A stretch of DNA of 25,777 nt from Shinella sp. (GTDB lineage Bacteria; Pseudomonadota; Alphaproteobacteria; Rhizobiales; Rhizobiaceae): positions 1 to 25,777 of the forward strand of contig QFQX01000055.1 in NCBI GenBank assembly GCA_003248775.1, in the 5' to 3' direction. Positions 1 through 7,699 of the stretch are shown here, piece by piece; the stretch's first letter is position 1; each line of letters opens with the position of its first letter. The notes beneath the pieces were generated by a model that worked only from the letters and a program-made list of their open reading frames with translations, ran no database searches and had not been told where the DNA came from. The translations under genes and the position numbers were made by a program.

Positions 1-96
1 TCGGCAAGGCCACCCGGCCTTACCTTGCGCTTGTTCGCTTCCATGCAATCCCATCCGGACCAACAGAACACCTATCCTGGTTGAGTTTTGACCCTA

Positions 97-196
97 GAGC
101 ATAATCCGACCGGAGTGAAACGAGGATCGATAAGCTTATGCTTCAAACAAACGGGCTTGGAGTGCCGATGTGATTCAATCAGATCGAACAGCGCTC
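97..196 (+). repeat. 100-bp structured intergenic repeat, copy 1
   Basis: This block recurs at 2258-2357 with three mismatches in 100 bases, and at 25695-25777, where the window end cuts it. Its ends are complementary (GAGC and GCTC). Inside are two dyads: GCATAATC near the left end facing GCTTATGC (one mismatch here, perfect in copy 3), and a 21-base near-palindrome at 166-186 with 10-base arms around a single C (one mismatch here). Two palindromes in about 100 bp, always between genes, resembles the RIME1 class of Rhizobium intergenic mosaic elements; that name is recalled, not checked. It lies upstream of the GntR gene. Confidence 0.85.
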
Positions 197-304
197 TGGG
201 CCGGGGAAGATGCCTGATGCGCATTGCTGTGTTAAACCGCCGCCAGATGGTGGCAATTTGACGCGGTGATGCGCCGCTGGCCGAGGCAGTGAAAAGGGGG
301 CTCA

Positions 305-1006
305 ATGATGGAAGTGGAAACAACCGGCGGCGAACGCAAGCGCGGTTCCGGGGCGCGATACGTGTACGACGTTCTGCGGGACGAGATCCTGGATCTGGTC
401 ATTGCGCCAGGAAGCCCGGTGGACGAGGTGCAGCTGGCGGAACGTTTCGGCATGTCGCGAACCCCTATCCGCGAGGCGCTGGTGCGCCTGGCCGGCGTGG
501 GCCTGATCGATACGCTGCCAAACCGTTCGACCATGGTCTCCAACATCGACTTCCTCAACATTCACACCTATTTCGACGCGCTGACGCTGATGTACCGGGT
601 GACGGCCCAGCTCGCCGCGCAATACCACCGGGCGGAGGATCTCGACCGTATCCGGGCGTTGCAGGCCGAGTTTGCCGCCGCCGTCGAGGCGCAGGATGCG
701 CTGGCCATGATCGCCACCAACGCCGCATTTCACATGGCGATCGCGGAAGCGGGGCGGAACCCCTATTTCACCAGCCTGTTCAAGCGTCTGCTCGATGAAG
801 GCCGGCGTATCCTGCGCCTTTATTACCAGTCCTACGAGGATCGTCTGCCGCACCGCTTCGTCGAGGAGCATGATGAAATGATCGCGGCGATTGCCGCCCG
901 CGACACGGCTCGTTCCGAGCAGCTTGGCCGCGCTCATGCCGATCAGATCGTCGAGCAGGTCCGCAAGCTGCTGGTGCGCGAGGGCCGGCTAGAGATCGCG
1001 CTGTGA
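305..1006 (+). CDS. GntR-family (FadR/FCD) transcriptional regulator
   Basis: A 233-residue DNA-binding regulator. Residues about 12-80 form the GntR winged helix, with the recognition-helix segment FGMSRTPIREALVRL. Residues about 90-220 are a helical FCD ligand domain whose expected metal-ligand histidines are visible at H143, H189 and H211 (the last two spaced 22 apart, as in metal-binding FCD proteins). A purine-rich ribosome site (AAAAGGGGG) precedes the first of two adjacent ATG codons. It is followed 156 bp downstream by a HypD-like gene on the same strand. FCD regulators such as HypR of Sinorhizobium control hydroxyproline catabolism, so local control of the next gene is likely but inferred. 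The family call is firm; the ligand is not shown. Confidence 0.93.
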   Translation: MMEVETTGGERKRGSGARYVYDVLRDEILDLVIAPGSPVDEVQLAERFGMSRTPIREALVRLAGVGLIDTLPNRSTMVSNIDFLNIHTYFDALTLMYRVTAQLAAQYHRAEDLDRIRALQAEFAAAVEAQDALAMIATNAAFHMAIAEAGRNPYFTSLFKRLLDEGRRILRLYYQSYEDRLPHRFVEEHDEMIAAIAARDTARSEQLGRAHADQIVEQVRKLLVREGRLEIAL

Positions 1007-1055
1007 CGGGCTCGCGACAACGGCCGGAATAATTTGCGATCGAATGATCGACATC

Positions 1056-1065
1056 TTGTCGACAA
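1056..1065. promoter_or_regulatory. Candidate GntR operator upstream of hypD-like gene
   Basis: TTGTCGACAA is a perfect 10-bp palindrome in the gap between the regulator and the HypD-like gene. It fits the TnGTnnnACnA pattern typical of FadR-subfamily GntR proteins. A second weaker dyad, ATAC-N6-GTAT, follows at about 1071-1084. Being 98 bp upstream of the start codon it is well placed for an operator. No clear -35/-10 pair was assigned. Confidence 0.4.
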
Positions 1066-1162
1066 AGAGAATACAAAGTGGTATCAGTCTTCACCAACAA
1101 GCTGATATTGCGATCGGCGGGCCACCTTCACCCGCCAAATCAAGCTCGAAAAGGAAACGACA

Positions 1163-2125
1163 ATGACTGCCAGCATTTTCTCAGGGGTGATCCCGGCCCT
1201 GATGACTCCGTGCAACGCCGACAGAACCCCTGACTTCGATGCCCTGGTCCGCAAGGGCAAGGAGCTGATCGCCGCCGGCATGTCGGCCGTGGTCTATTGT
1301 GGTTCCATGGGTGATTGGCCGCTGCTCACCGACGCGCAGCGCATGGAAGGCGTCGAGCGCCTTGCGAAGGCCGGCGTTCCGGTCATCGTCGGCACCGGCG
1401 CGGTCAACACTGCCTCGGCCGTTGCCCATGCCGCCCATGCCCAGAAGGTTGGCGCCAAGGGCCTGATGGTCATCCCGCGCGTGCTGTCGCGCGGTTCGGT
1501 CATCTCGGCGCAGAAGTCGCACTTCAAGGCGATCCTCTCCGCCGCCCCCGAGCTGCCGGCCGTCATATACAACAGCCCCTATTATGGCTTCGCAACGCGC
1601 GCCGACCTGTTCTTCGCGTTGAGGGCTGAACACCCGAACCTCGTCGGCTTCAAGGAGTTCGGCGGTCCAGCCGACATGCGCTACGCCGCCGAGAACATCA
1701 CCAGCCGCGACGATGACGTGACGCTGATGATCGGCGTCGATACCGCCGTGTTCCACGGCTTCGTCAACTGCGGCGCAACCGGCGCGATCACCGGCATCGG
1801 CAACGTCCTGCCGAAGGAAGTTCTTCATCTGTACAACCTTGCCCAGGCTGCCGCCGCCGGCAACGCGGATGCCCGTCAGCGGGCGCTGGAACTGGAACAG
1901 GCGCTCGCCGTCCTCTCGTCCTTCGACGAAGGTCCGGATCTCGTGCTCTACTTCAAGCACATGATGGTGCTGAAGGGCGATGCGGAATACACGCTGCACT
2001 TCAACGAAACCGACGCACTGACCGACAGCCAGCGCGGCTATGTCGAGGCACAGTTCAAGCTGTTCAACAACTGGTACGCCGAGTGGAGCAAGCTCCCCGG
2101 CGCGGTACAGACCTGCAAGGCCTGA
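1163..2125 (+). CDS. DapA-superfamily enzyme, probable HypD-like pyrroline-4-hydroxy-2-carboxylate deaminase
   Basis: A 320-residue class I aldolase-fold lyase of the DHDPS/N-acetylneuraminate lyase superfamily. The Schiff-base lysine is K164 in GFKEFGG and the conserved tyrosine is Y136 in YNSPYYG. A GTGAVNT substrate-loop segment follows the third strand. The wording of these motifs, with YCGSMGDWPLL near the N terminus, matches what I recall of rhizobial HypD, which deaminates delta1-pyrroline-4-hydroxy-2-carboxylate to 2-oxoglutarate semialdehyde in trans-4-hydroxyproline breakdown. The neighbouring FCD-type GntR supports this. An AAGGAAA ribosome site lies 5 bases before the ATG. Superfamily is certain; the specific reaction is inferred, and other DapA-like aldolases remain possible. 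None of the other hyp genes is in the window. Confidence 0.85.
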   Translation: MTASIFSGVIPALMTPCNADRTPDFDALVRKGKELIAAGMSAVVYCGSMGDWPLLTDAQRMEGVERLAKAGVPVIVGTGAVNTASAVAHAAHAQKVGAKGLMVIPRVLSRGSVISAQKSHFKAILSAAPELPAVIYNSPYYGFATRADLFFALRAEHPNLVGFKEFGGPADMRYAAENITSRDDDVTLMIGVDTAVFHGFVNCGATGAITGIGNVLPKEVLHLYNLAQAAAAGNADARQRALELEQALAVLSSFDEGPDLVLYFKHMMVLKGDAEYTLHFNETDALTDSQRGYVEAQFKLFNNWYAEWSKLPGAVQTCKA

Positions 2126-2153
2126 TCGCAGGCCGAGCGCCCGGAAACGATAC

Positions 2154-2178
2154 AAAGGCCCGCGTCATGCGGGCCTTT
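2154..2178 (+). terminator. Intrinsic terminator after hypD-like gene
   Basis: Perfect 10-bp stem AAAGGCCCGC / GCGGGCCTTT with a 5-base loop (GTCAT), 29 bp past the stop codon. The T-tract is short and mixed (TTTGCTTATCTTT). The stem starts with AAA, so it could also act from the opposite strand. Confidence 0.85.
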
Positions 2179-2257
2179 GCTTATCTTTCAGCCAGACCTG
2201 CCGGCGCGATGAACCGCAGCTGGTCAAGCCGCCATCACCGATGCCCCGGGGATACAG

Positions 2258-2357
2258 GAGCATAATCCGACCGGAGTGAAACGAGGATCGATAAGCTTAT
2301 GCTTCAAACAAACGGGCCTGGAGTGCCGATCTGATCCAATCAGATCGAACAGCGCTC
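2258..2357 (+). repeat. 100-bp structured intergenic repeat, copy 2
   Basis: Same orientation as copy 1 and 97% identical to it over the whole 100 bases. It carries the same GAGC/GCTC ends and two internal dyads; the second dyad has a different single mismatch from copy 1. With copy 1 it brackets the gntR-hypD pair as direct repeats. It directly abuts the remnant of a LysR gene on its right side. Confidence 0.87.
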
Positions 2358-2361
2358 AAGG

Positions 2362-2646
2362 CTGCGCGCCGATGCGTGCAATCCGGGTTCACTTCGCTAC
2401 GGTTGTTTGCGCCGGTTTGAGGAGGAACGGCTACGAGGCTTGCTCCAAGACCTTCAAGGTCGGCGTTGCACTGCTGAACTTCTTTGCGATGACAATCATC
2501 AGGATCTCGTCGTCGAGGCGGTGGATGTTGCGCTTCGTTTCGGAGCGCTTCCTCACTCCACCATCATTGCCGGAAAACTGGCGCGCTGACCGCTTGTGCT
2601 GGTCGCAGCTCCAACGTATCTCGCTTCCGTTTCAAGGCCCGTCGTA
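2362..2646 (+). pseudogene. Remnant of a LysR-family regulator (substrate-binding domain)
   Basis: One reading frame across this stretch reads as a degraded LysR effector domain. It contains GSLRYGCLRRFEEERL, then DLVVEAVDVALRFG and LPHSTIIAGKLA. After an in-frame TGA at 2587-2589 it continues with PLVLVAAPTYLASVSRP before a TAA at 2653-2655 region. The pattern of DLV-E-VDVALRFG-LP-S followed by LVLVAAP-YLA is characteristic of the LysR substrate-binding fold. There is no DNA-binding helix-turn-helix, no start and no C-terminal third. The left edge coincides with the end of repeat copy 2, suggesting loss of the 5' part at that junction. It cannot make a working regulator. Confidence 0.7.
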
Positions 2647-2790
2647 ATCAAATAAGCCGCCATTCGGCCGTGCGTTCCCCATTTTCGCCAAAAAGACACG
2701 AAGTGTTGCATCATATGCGATTGCCAAAACATCGTGCATGTCCCACATCGCATGATAAAGACATGATATCGCAACCGGGATAACAGCTGA

Positions 2791-4866
2791 ATGCGCCTTC
2801 AATACGGTTTCATTGCCCTCCTCCTTGCAATCGCTCCGCCGGCCTATGCGCTTGAAGCCCCGCCGGTCCTTTCGCCGACCGAACAGCAGGGGCAGGCTGC
2901 CAATCTGAGCGCGCAGTTCCTGACCCGATACGCCTACAAGCCGGTTCCGCTCGACGACACATTGTCTGCGAAGATCATGGACCGGTTCATCAAGTCTCTG
3001 GATCCGGATCGCAGCCTGTTCCTGCAGGCGGATATCGATAAGTTCATGGCCGACAGGACCAATATCGACGATGCCATTGCGGCCGAGGACCTGAAGATCC
3101 CGTTTTCGATTTTCAACGTCTATACGCAGAGGATTATCGAGCGCATGAGCCATGCGCGCGACCTTCTCAAGCAGAATTTCGATTTCACCGCGCAGGAGAA
3201 CTACACACTGCCGGATGACAACGGGACCTGGGCGCGGTCGCAGGCCGAAGTCGATGACCTCTGGCGCAAACGCGTCAAATCCGACTGGCTGCGGCTGAAG
3301 CTGGCGGGGCGGTCCGACGAGGCAATCCGCGATACACTCGACAAGCGCTACAAGAACATCCTGGATCGCGTTGAAACCTACAAGAGCGACGATGTGTTCC
3401 AGTCGTTCATGGCCGCCTACACGACATCGGTCGATCCGCACACGGACTATTTCGGCGTCGCCGCCTCGGAAAACTTCGATATCTCGATGAAGCTTTCACT
3501 GGTTGGCATCGGCGCAGTTCTGCAGGAACGCGACGGCTACACGACCGTCCGTGAGCTTGTGCCCGGCGGACCCGCGCAATTGTCCGGCAAGCTCGCCGTC
3601 GGAGACCGCATCATCGGTGTCGGTCAGGGTGAGAACGGCACCGTGCAGGAAGTCGTGGGCACGCGTCTCGATGCGGTCGTGCAATTGATACGCGGGGAAA
3701 AGGATACCGTCGTCCGCCTGGATATCCTGCCGGCGGATGCCGGCGAAGGTGGCAACCACCGCGTGATCGATCTGGTGCGGGACAAGGTCAACCTGGAAAA
3801 ACAGGCCGCGCAGAAAGACATCCTTCCTGTCGATGACGGCGGCATCACGCGCAGGATCGGCGTCATTACCCTGCCGACATTCTATGAGGACTTCGACGCG
3901 CGGCAAAAGGGCGAAAAGGACTACAGAAGCGCAAGCCGCGATGTCGCCAAGCTGCTCGACGAGCTGAAACAGGACAAGGTGGATGGCGTTCTGGTCGACC
4001 TGCGCGACAACGGCGGTGGTTCGCTGTCCGAGGCGATCGACCTGACAGGCCTGTTCATCGGCAAGGGACCCGTGGTCCAGCAGCGCAACGCCGAAGGCAA
4101 GGTAAAGATACAGAGCGACGACCTTTCAAAACCTGTCTGGACGGGCCCCGTGGGCGTATTGATCAATCGCGGATCGGCGTCTGCCTCCGAGATTTTTGCG
4201 GCCGCGATACAGGATTATGGCCGGGGCGTGATTGTCGGTGAACCGAGCTTCGGCAAGGGCACCGTGCAGACGGTGGTCGATCTCGATCAGGTGGCGCGCA
4301 ACAGCGAACCCAAGTTTGGCCAGCTGAAGTTCACGGTTGCCCAGTTCTTCCGGGTTGACGGGGGAACGACGCAGCTGCGTGGCGTGACGCCCGATATCAG
4401 CCTGCCCGGACTTTCCGATCCCAAGACCCTCGGTGAGGCGAGCTATGAAAACGCACTGCCCTGGACAGAGATCAAGCCTGCGAAATACAAGGTCAACGCC
4501 GGATTGAGCGCCTTGCTGCCGAAGCTGCAAAGCCTTCATGACGCCCGGGTGGAAAAGGACCCGGACTTTCAGCGTTTTGTCGAGGATGCCGCGGAGCTGA
4601 AGGCGCAACGCGACAAACGTACGGTTTCTCTCAACGAAACCGAACGCCGCAACGAGATGACCGCTCTTGCCAACCGCCTGAAGGCTCGCGAGCAGGACAA
4701 TGATGACCTGCTTCGCCGGCCGGACGACGGCCTGCAGGCGGATGAGCGCGGCCTGCAGGCGGATATTGCGATGGAGGATGCCCGCAAGAACGCAAAGGAC
4801 GTCCTGAGAAACGAGGCAGCCTCGATCGTCGCCGATCAGCGTGACCTGCTGGAGCAGGTTCGGTAG
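2791..4866 (+). CDS. prc: Periplasmic tail-specific (C-terminal processing) protease, S41 family
   Basis: A 691-residue Prc/Tsp protease that degrades periplasmic proteins from exposed C termini. Residues 1-20 form a signal peptide ending AYA. An N-terminal helical domain runs to about 225, a PDZ domain spans about 230-315, and the S41 protease core follows. The serine/lysine dyad is visible: S464 in GSASASEIFAA and K489 in FGKGTVQ, with D475 between; their spacing equals S430/D441/K455 of E. coli Prc. A charged C-terminal region (about 560-690) matches the Tsp C-terminal domain. The length is close to E. coli Prc (682), not the shorter CtpA type. The start is chosen because the signal peptide begins there; the ribosome site is weak. 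It stands alone, with no operon partner. Confidence 0.95.
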   Translation: MRLQYGFIALLLAIAPPAYALEAPPVLSPTEQQGQAANLSAQFLTRYAYKPVPLDDTLSAKIMDRFIKSLDPDRSLFLQADIDKFMADRTNIDDAIAAEDLKIPFSIFNVYTQRIIERMSHARDLLKQNFDFTAQENYTLPDDNGTWARSQAEVDDLWRKRVKSDWLRLKLAGRSDEAIRDTLDKRYKNILDRVETYKSDDVFQSFMAAYTTSVDPHTDYFGVAASENFDISMKLSLVGIGAVLQERDGYTTVRELVPGGPAQLSGKLAVGDRIIGVGQGENGTVQEVVGTRLDAVVQLIRGEKDTVVRLDILPADAGEGGNHRVIDLVRDKVNLEKQAAQKDILPVDDGGITRRIGVITLPTFYEDFDARQKGEKDYRSASRDVAKLLDELKQDKVDGVLVDLRDNGGGSLSEAIDLTGLFIGKGPVVQQRNAEGKVKIQSDDLSKPVWTGPVGVLINRGSASASEIFAAAIQDYGRGVIVGEPSFGKGTVQTVVDLDQVARNSEPKFGQLKFTVAQFFRVDGGTTQLRGVTPDISLPGLSDPKTLGEASYENALPWTEIKPAKYKVNAGLSALLPKLQSLHDARVEKDPDFQRFVEDAAELKAQRDKRTVSLNETERRNEMTALANRLKAREQDNDDLLRRPDDGLQADERGLQADIAMEDARKNAKDVLRNEAASIVADQRDLLEQVR

Positions 4867-4962
4867 AGCTTGATCTGACGACCGACAGTTGGCCACCTTG
4901 CCGCTCCGTTTCAGGCGGCGCGGCATGACGGAATGCCACTTGATCCCTTCGGGTTCGAACCG

Positions 4963-5523
4963 TCAAACGGTGTTCCTGGCGATGGCCGCGTCGATCCACG
5001 CGTGGGTTTCCCCAAGCACCTCGTCGGAAAGCGCGGGATCGGCGATGGCGCGGGCCAGGATCACGGCGCCGACCATGGCCGACCAGCTTCCGATCGCTGC
5101 CCGGCGCTTTTCGGCCTCGGTCGAGCCCGGCATCGCCCGGCTTATCCTCTCGATCTGGGCGCGGACGCCATCTGTCATGGCGGCTTGAGCCCCAGGCCCT
5201 TGATGACGGGTCTCAGCCGCGAGGCCGGCCGTCGGGCAACCATGGCCGGGATCGTCCCGATGCCGCGGCGACAGATAGCTTCCGATCCAGGAGGAAAGAT
5301 CGGATTTGCCTTCCGCATCGATTTTCAGGCTATGGGCCAGCGTCTGGGCGACCAGATCGTCTTTCGAAGAAAAATGGCCATAAAAGCCGCCATGGGTCAG
5401 GCCTGCGGCCTTCATCACCTCGGCGACGGTCACGGCCTCGAAACCCTTTGCGCGGAAAAGTTCAGCCGCCGAATCGAGAATGCGCAACCGGTTCTGCGCC
5501 ATCTGTTCCCGCGTGACCTTCAT
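4963..5523 (-). CDS. TetR/AcrR-family transcriptional regulator
   Basis: A 186-residue repressor-type protein. The N-terminal helix-turn-helix spans about residues 12-60, with FRAKGFEAVTVAEVMKAAGL then GGFYGHFSSKDDL, the standard TetR signature. The C-terminal ligand domain begins with a GCPTAGLA segment seen in a TetR subgroup whose members often control flavin or short-chain oxidoreductases; that association is recalled, not demonstrated. An SD-like GAGGAA lies upstream of the ATG on the minus strand. It faces away from the downstream membrane-protein gene. A palindromic motif at 5554-5571, just upstream of the start, may be its own operator. Confidence 0.93.
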   Translation of the reverse strand: MKVTREQMAQNRLRILDSAAELFRAKGFEAVTVAEVMKAAGLTHGGFYGHFSSKDDLVAQTLAHSLKIDAEGKSDLSSWIGSYLSPRHRDDPGHGCPTAGLAAETRHQGPGAQAAMTDGVRAQIERISRAMPGSTEAEKRRAAIGSWSAMVGAVILARAIADPALSDEVLGETHAWIDAAIARNTV

Positions 5524-5553
5524 CGCAAATTCCTCCGGCTCACCGCTGACGGT

Positions 5554-5571
5554 ATCATGATCACAAACATG
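5554..5571. promoter_or_regulatory. Candidate operator upstream of the minus-strand tetR
   Basis: ATCATGATCACAAACATG starts with the perfect 8-bp palindrome ATCATGAT and lies about 30 bp upstream of the tetR start. The same ATCATGAT octamer, and a CATG-TTTG element equal to the reverse complement of CAAACATG, recur in the promoter region of the SDR gene (16301-16337). Autoregulation is the simplest reading. Confidence 0.3.
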
Positions 5572-5572
5572 C

Positions 5573-5680
5573 CTAAAGCGTATCGCGATCTTTCAGATTC
5601 ACACGTGGCGCTTTAAGTCATTGTTTCATCGCATCTCGTTGCCGCAAAACCGCTGCACACTTTTGCGCGACATGCTGTAG
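5573..5680. repeat. Mosaic-type palindromic intergenic element (second family)
   Basis: A 108-bp intergenic block with two dyads: TAAAGCG at 5574-5580 facing CGCTTTA at 5609-5615, and CGCAAAA at 5643-5649 facing TTTTGCG at 5661-5667. The termini CTA and TAG are complementary. The wording (AAAACCGCTGCACACTTTTGCG-like core) matches a dispersed repeat common between rhizobial genes, as far as I remember. Only one copy is in this window, so its repeat status rests on memory and on its architecture. Confidence 0.45.
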
Positions 5681-5771
5681 CATCAAACATGATGCCTGTC
5701 ATCAATATGCGGTGGAATGCCGAATGTGAAAGTGATGCCGCGCGTATATGCGCTCGATGCCTCGGTTTGCC

Positions 5772-5809
5772 ACAGGTCCTGTCTGGGGGCAGGCCTGTTA
5801 AGATTTTTT
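5772..5809 (+). terminator. Terminator-like hairpin just upstream of the membrane-protein gene
   Basis: Left arm ACAGGTCCTG (5772-5781, one bulged T), an 8-base loop TCTGGGGG, right arm CAGGCCTGT (5790-5798), then a run of six T at 5804-5809 five bases further on. It ends 6 bases before the preferred ATG at 5816. No plus-strand gene ends close upstream, so it may be a leader attenuator, the end of a short unannotated RNA, or a hairpin affecting translation. Confidence 0.5.
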
Positions 5810-5815
5810 AATTCA

Positions 5816-6589
5816 ATGGCTGATTTTACTCTTCCTGTAGTTGAGCAAACCGCGCATCAGGAATCATTAAAATTGAAAAAAACAAACTTAAAAACACTCA
5901 CCTGCCGGGAAGTGGAAGACATCGTCAATGTCGAGGACTTTCCCGGCTACGTACGACGCACCAAGACGGTTTGCATCTACACCAGCGACCGTCCCGGGAT
6001 CCGTTCCAAGGGACTGGTCAGGATCACGGCCTACCGGAATGGCCTTGAGGTTGGATCCGAGGTTTTCTGCGTCGATGCACGAGGCTCCAAAGCCGGCCAC
6101 CTGACTGCCCATAAAAACCATCTCAAGGCCTTGGGAACAACCGTCGAGGAGGTCGCGGATTTTGAAGTCTCCGAGGCATCCGCAGCCGACTGCGCCGCAT
6201 GGCTATCCGAAAACGAAGATCCGGAGCGCAAGGCATTCGGGAAGATACTGGAAACGTCTCTGGATGCATCCAGGCAAGCGACCGAAGCAAGCATTCGGGG
6301 CCGCCAGAACCTGGATCAGGCTCACCTTAGCGAAGAAAGAGCCAAAATCGACAAGGAGAAGAGTTATCTATATGCGATAGCGGCGTTCGTGGCGGGTTCG
6401 CTACTGGATGTGGGCATGATACAGGAGAAATTCGGGATAGATATACCAAAGTCCGTCATCATCGCATCCGCTATTCTCGCCGTTTTATTGTTCGCATTTG
6501 CTTCGAAGTTCGTGATGATATTTCGCAGCTTGAACGCGGGCAGGGCGGCAGGTCAAGACAGGGCGCAGAAGCCGGCCGACACCAATTGA
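5816..6589 (+). CDS. Hypothetical protein with C-terminal membrane anchor
   Basis: I do not recognise this 257-residue protein. Residues 1-125 look soluble, with a basic early stretch (LKLKKTNLKTL). Residues about 140-182 are charged and probably helical or coiled. Two hydrophobic segments follow at about 184-204 and 213-236, joined by a short loop, and the tail is polar. The bulk is probably cytosolic and held at the inner membrane. The first 100 bp are clearly more AT-rich than the surroundings, hinting at foreign origin. An alternative ATG at 5717 would extend it by 33 residues, but that extension would be coded through the terminator-like hairpin; I prefer 5816 although its ribosome site is poor. 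It converges with the LysR gene, leaving only 3 bp between stops. Confidence 0.7.
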   Translation: MADFTLPVVEQTAHQESLKLKKTNLKTLTCREVEDIVNVEDFPGYVRRTKTVCIYTSDRPGIRSKGLVRITAYRNGLEVGSEVFCVDARGSKAGHLTAHKNHLKALGTTVEEVADFEVSEASAADCAAWLSENEDPERKAFGKILETSLDASRQATEASIRGRQNLDQAHLSEERAKIDKEKSYLYAIAAFVAGSLLDVGMIQEKFGIDIPKSVIIASAILAVLLFAFASKFVMIFRSLNAGRAAGQDRAQKPADTN

Positions 6590-6592
6590 ACG

Positions 6593-7513
6593 CTATTTCT
6601 CCAGAATGCTTTCGAGCAGGCGCGCCCGCTCGCCGCAGACGGCGGTCAGATATTGCACGAGGCTCTCGCCGCTGTTGACGACGGGCCGGTTTGCCGGCCG
6701 CAGCGCCGAAACAAGGAAGCGGATCGAGCGGGACAGCCGTCTCAGCACGATGGGCTTGTCACGATAGGACAGGGCGGTCAGCGGGTTGATGATCGCGACC
6801 CCCAATCCACAGGCGACCATTTCGCAGACGGCGTTTGCCGATTGGGTGCTGATCGACATCTTTCGCGTCACCCCGGCTTCGTCGAACATGCGGTCGATCT
6901 GCATGCGGAAAGGATCGTTATCCCCGAGAGAGATGAAGTCGACATCGTGGAAATCTTCCGGAACGAGAACCTTCTTTTCCGCCAGCGCATGGCCGGCAGG
7001 GATCACGCAGACCTGATCGAAACTGCCGACCGTCAGGACATCTGCGCTCTCAGAACCATAGCTTCCCTCGATCAGGCCGATATCGAAGTTGAAGCCGGAA
7101 ATCGGCGACTGGTCGCGCGGGTCTGAGGTGTCGATGCGCACCGAGACGTGCGGGTGGCGGGTCATGAGACGCTGTAGCGCCTCCGGCAGCAGGTTCTGGG
7201 CGAAGGCGGGCAGGGTGGCGATGTAGAGGATCTCGTCATAGGAGCCGCGCAATCCGTCGACGCAGACATTGATGCGGTCGAGCCCGATGAAGGAAGCCTG
7301 TACCTCGTGATAAAGCTTCAGCGCCCGGGCGGTCGGATGAAGCCGCTGACGCCTTCGTTCGAACAGCGAGAAGCCCACCGTATCCTCGAGACGCCTGAGC
7401 TCGCGGGTGATGGTCGGCTGCGACGAGGCGAGGGCTGCGGCGGCGGCCGTCACCGTTCCGAACTTCATCGTGGCCCTGAAGACCTCGATCTGCCGCAGAT
7501 TGAGATCGCCCAT
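6593..7513 (-). CDS. LysR-family transcriptional regulator of the peptide operon
   Basis: A 306-residue regulator. The helix-turn-helix is at about residues 3-60 (LRQIEVFRATMKFGTVTAAAAAL then SQPTITRELRRLE), followed by a linker helix and the two-lobed effector domain to the C terminus. I start it at the ATG at 7513, since GGGGG lies at good spacing before it; a GTG at 7537 would add eight residues (MDTSRGYF). It is transcribed away from the serine-hydrolase and ABC-transporter operon, the classical arrangement in which a LysR protein activates its divergent neighbour and represses itself. A dyad at 7548-7564 is a good candidate binding site. The inducer is unknown; an imported peptide or its breakdown product would fit. 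Confidence 0.93.
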   Translation of the reverse strand: MGDLNLRQIEVFRATMKFGTVTAAAAALASSQPTITRELRRLEDTVGFSLFERRRQRLHPTARALKLYHEVQASFIGLDRINVCVDGLRGSYDEILYIATLPAFAQNLLPEALQRLMTRHPHVSVRIDTSDPRDQSPISGFNFDIGLIEGSYGSESADVLTVGSFDQVCVIPAGHALAEKKVLVPEDFHDVDFISLGDNDPFRMQIDRMFDEAGVTRKMSISTQSANAVCEMVACGLGVAIINPLTALSYRDKPIVLRRLSRSIRFLVSALRPANRPVVNSGESLVQYLTAVCGERARLLESILEK

Positions 7514-7547
7514 GAAATACCCCCGGCTCGTGTCCACGCGTCACAAC

Positions 7548-7564
7548 TTCATATCATCAATGAA
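7548..7564. promoter_or_regulatory. Candidate LysR box in the divergent intergenic region
   Basis: TTCAT-N7-ATGAA is a perfect 5-bp-arm dyad containing the T-N11-A LysR core. It is 35 bp upstream of the LysR start and about 135 bp upstream of the serine-hydrolase start. The remaining divergent region (to 7699) also has GCAGC and GCTGC arms around an AT-rich centre. No confident -10 was found. Confidence 0.45.
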
Positions 7565-7699
7565 TGAACTTGCAGCGCATTTTTCGTATCGAAGAGCTGC
7601 GCATCGGACTTAAGCTTCATGCATGTTGATCATGACATCGCCATTACCGGGACCGGTTTGCACCGCTTTCGGAACGGCGAAATGAATTCGGTTTGATAC

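Noticed and set aside
6..21. AAGGCC / GGCCTT hairpin at the left edge
   Set aside because: It could end an off-window gene, but the stem is short, no T-tract follows and the upstream gene is not visible.
7624..7686. 20-codon open frame upstream of the serine hydrolase
   Set aside because: No ribosome site and no run of a diagnostic amino acid; a leader-peptide role is unsupported.
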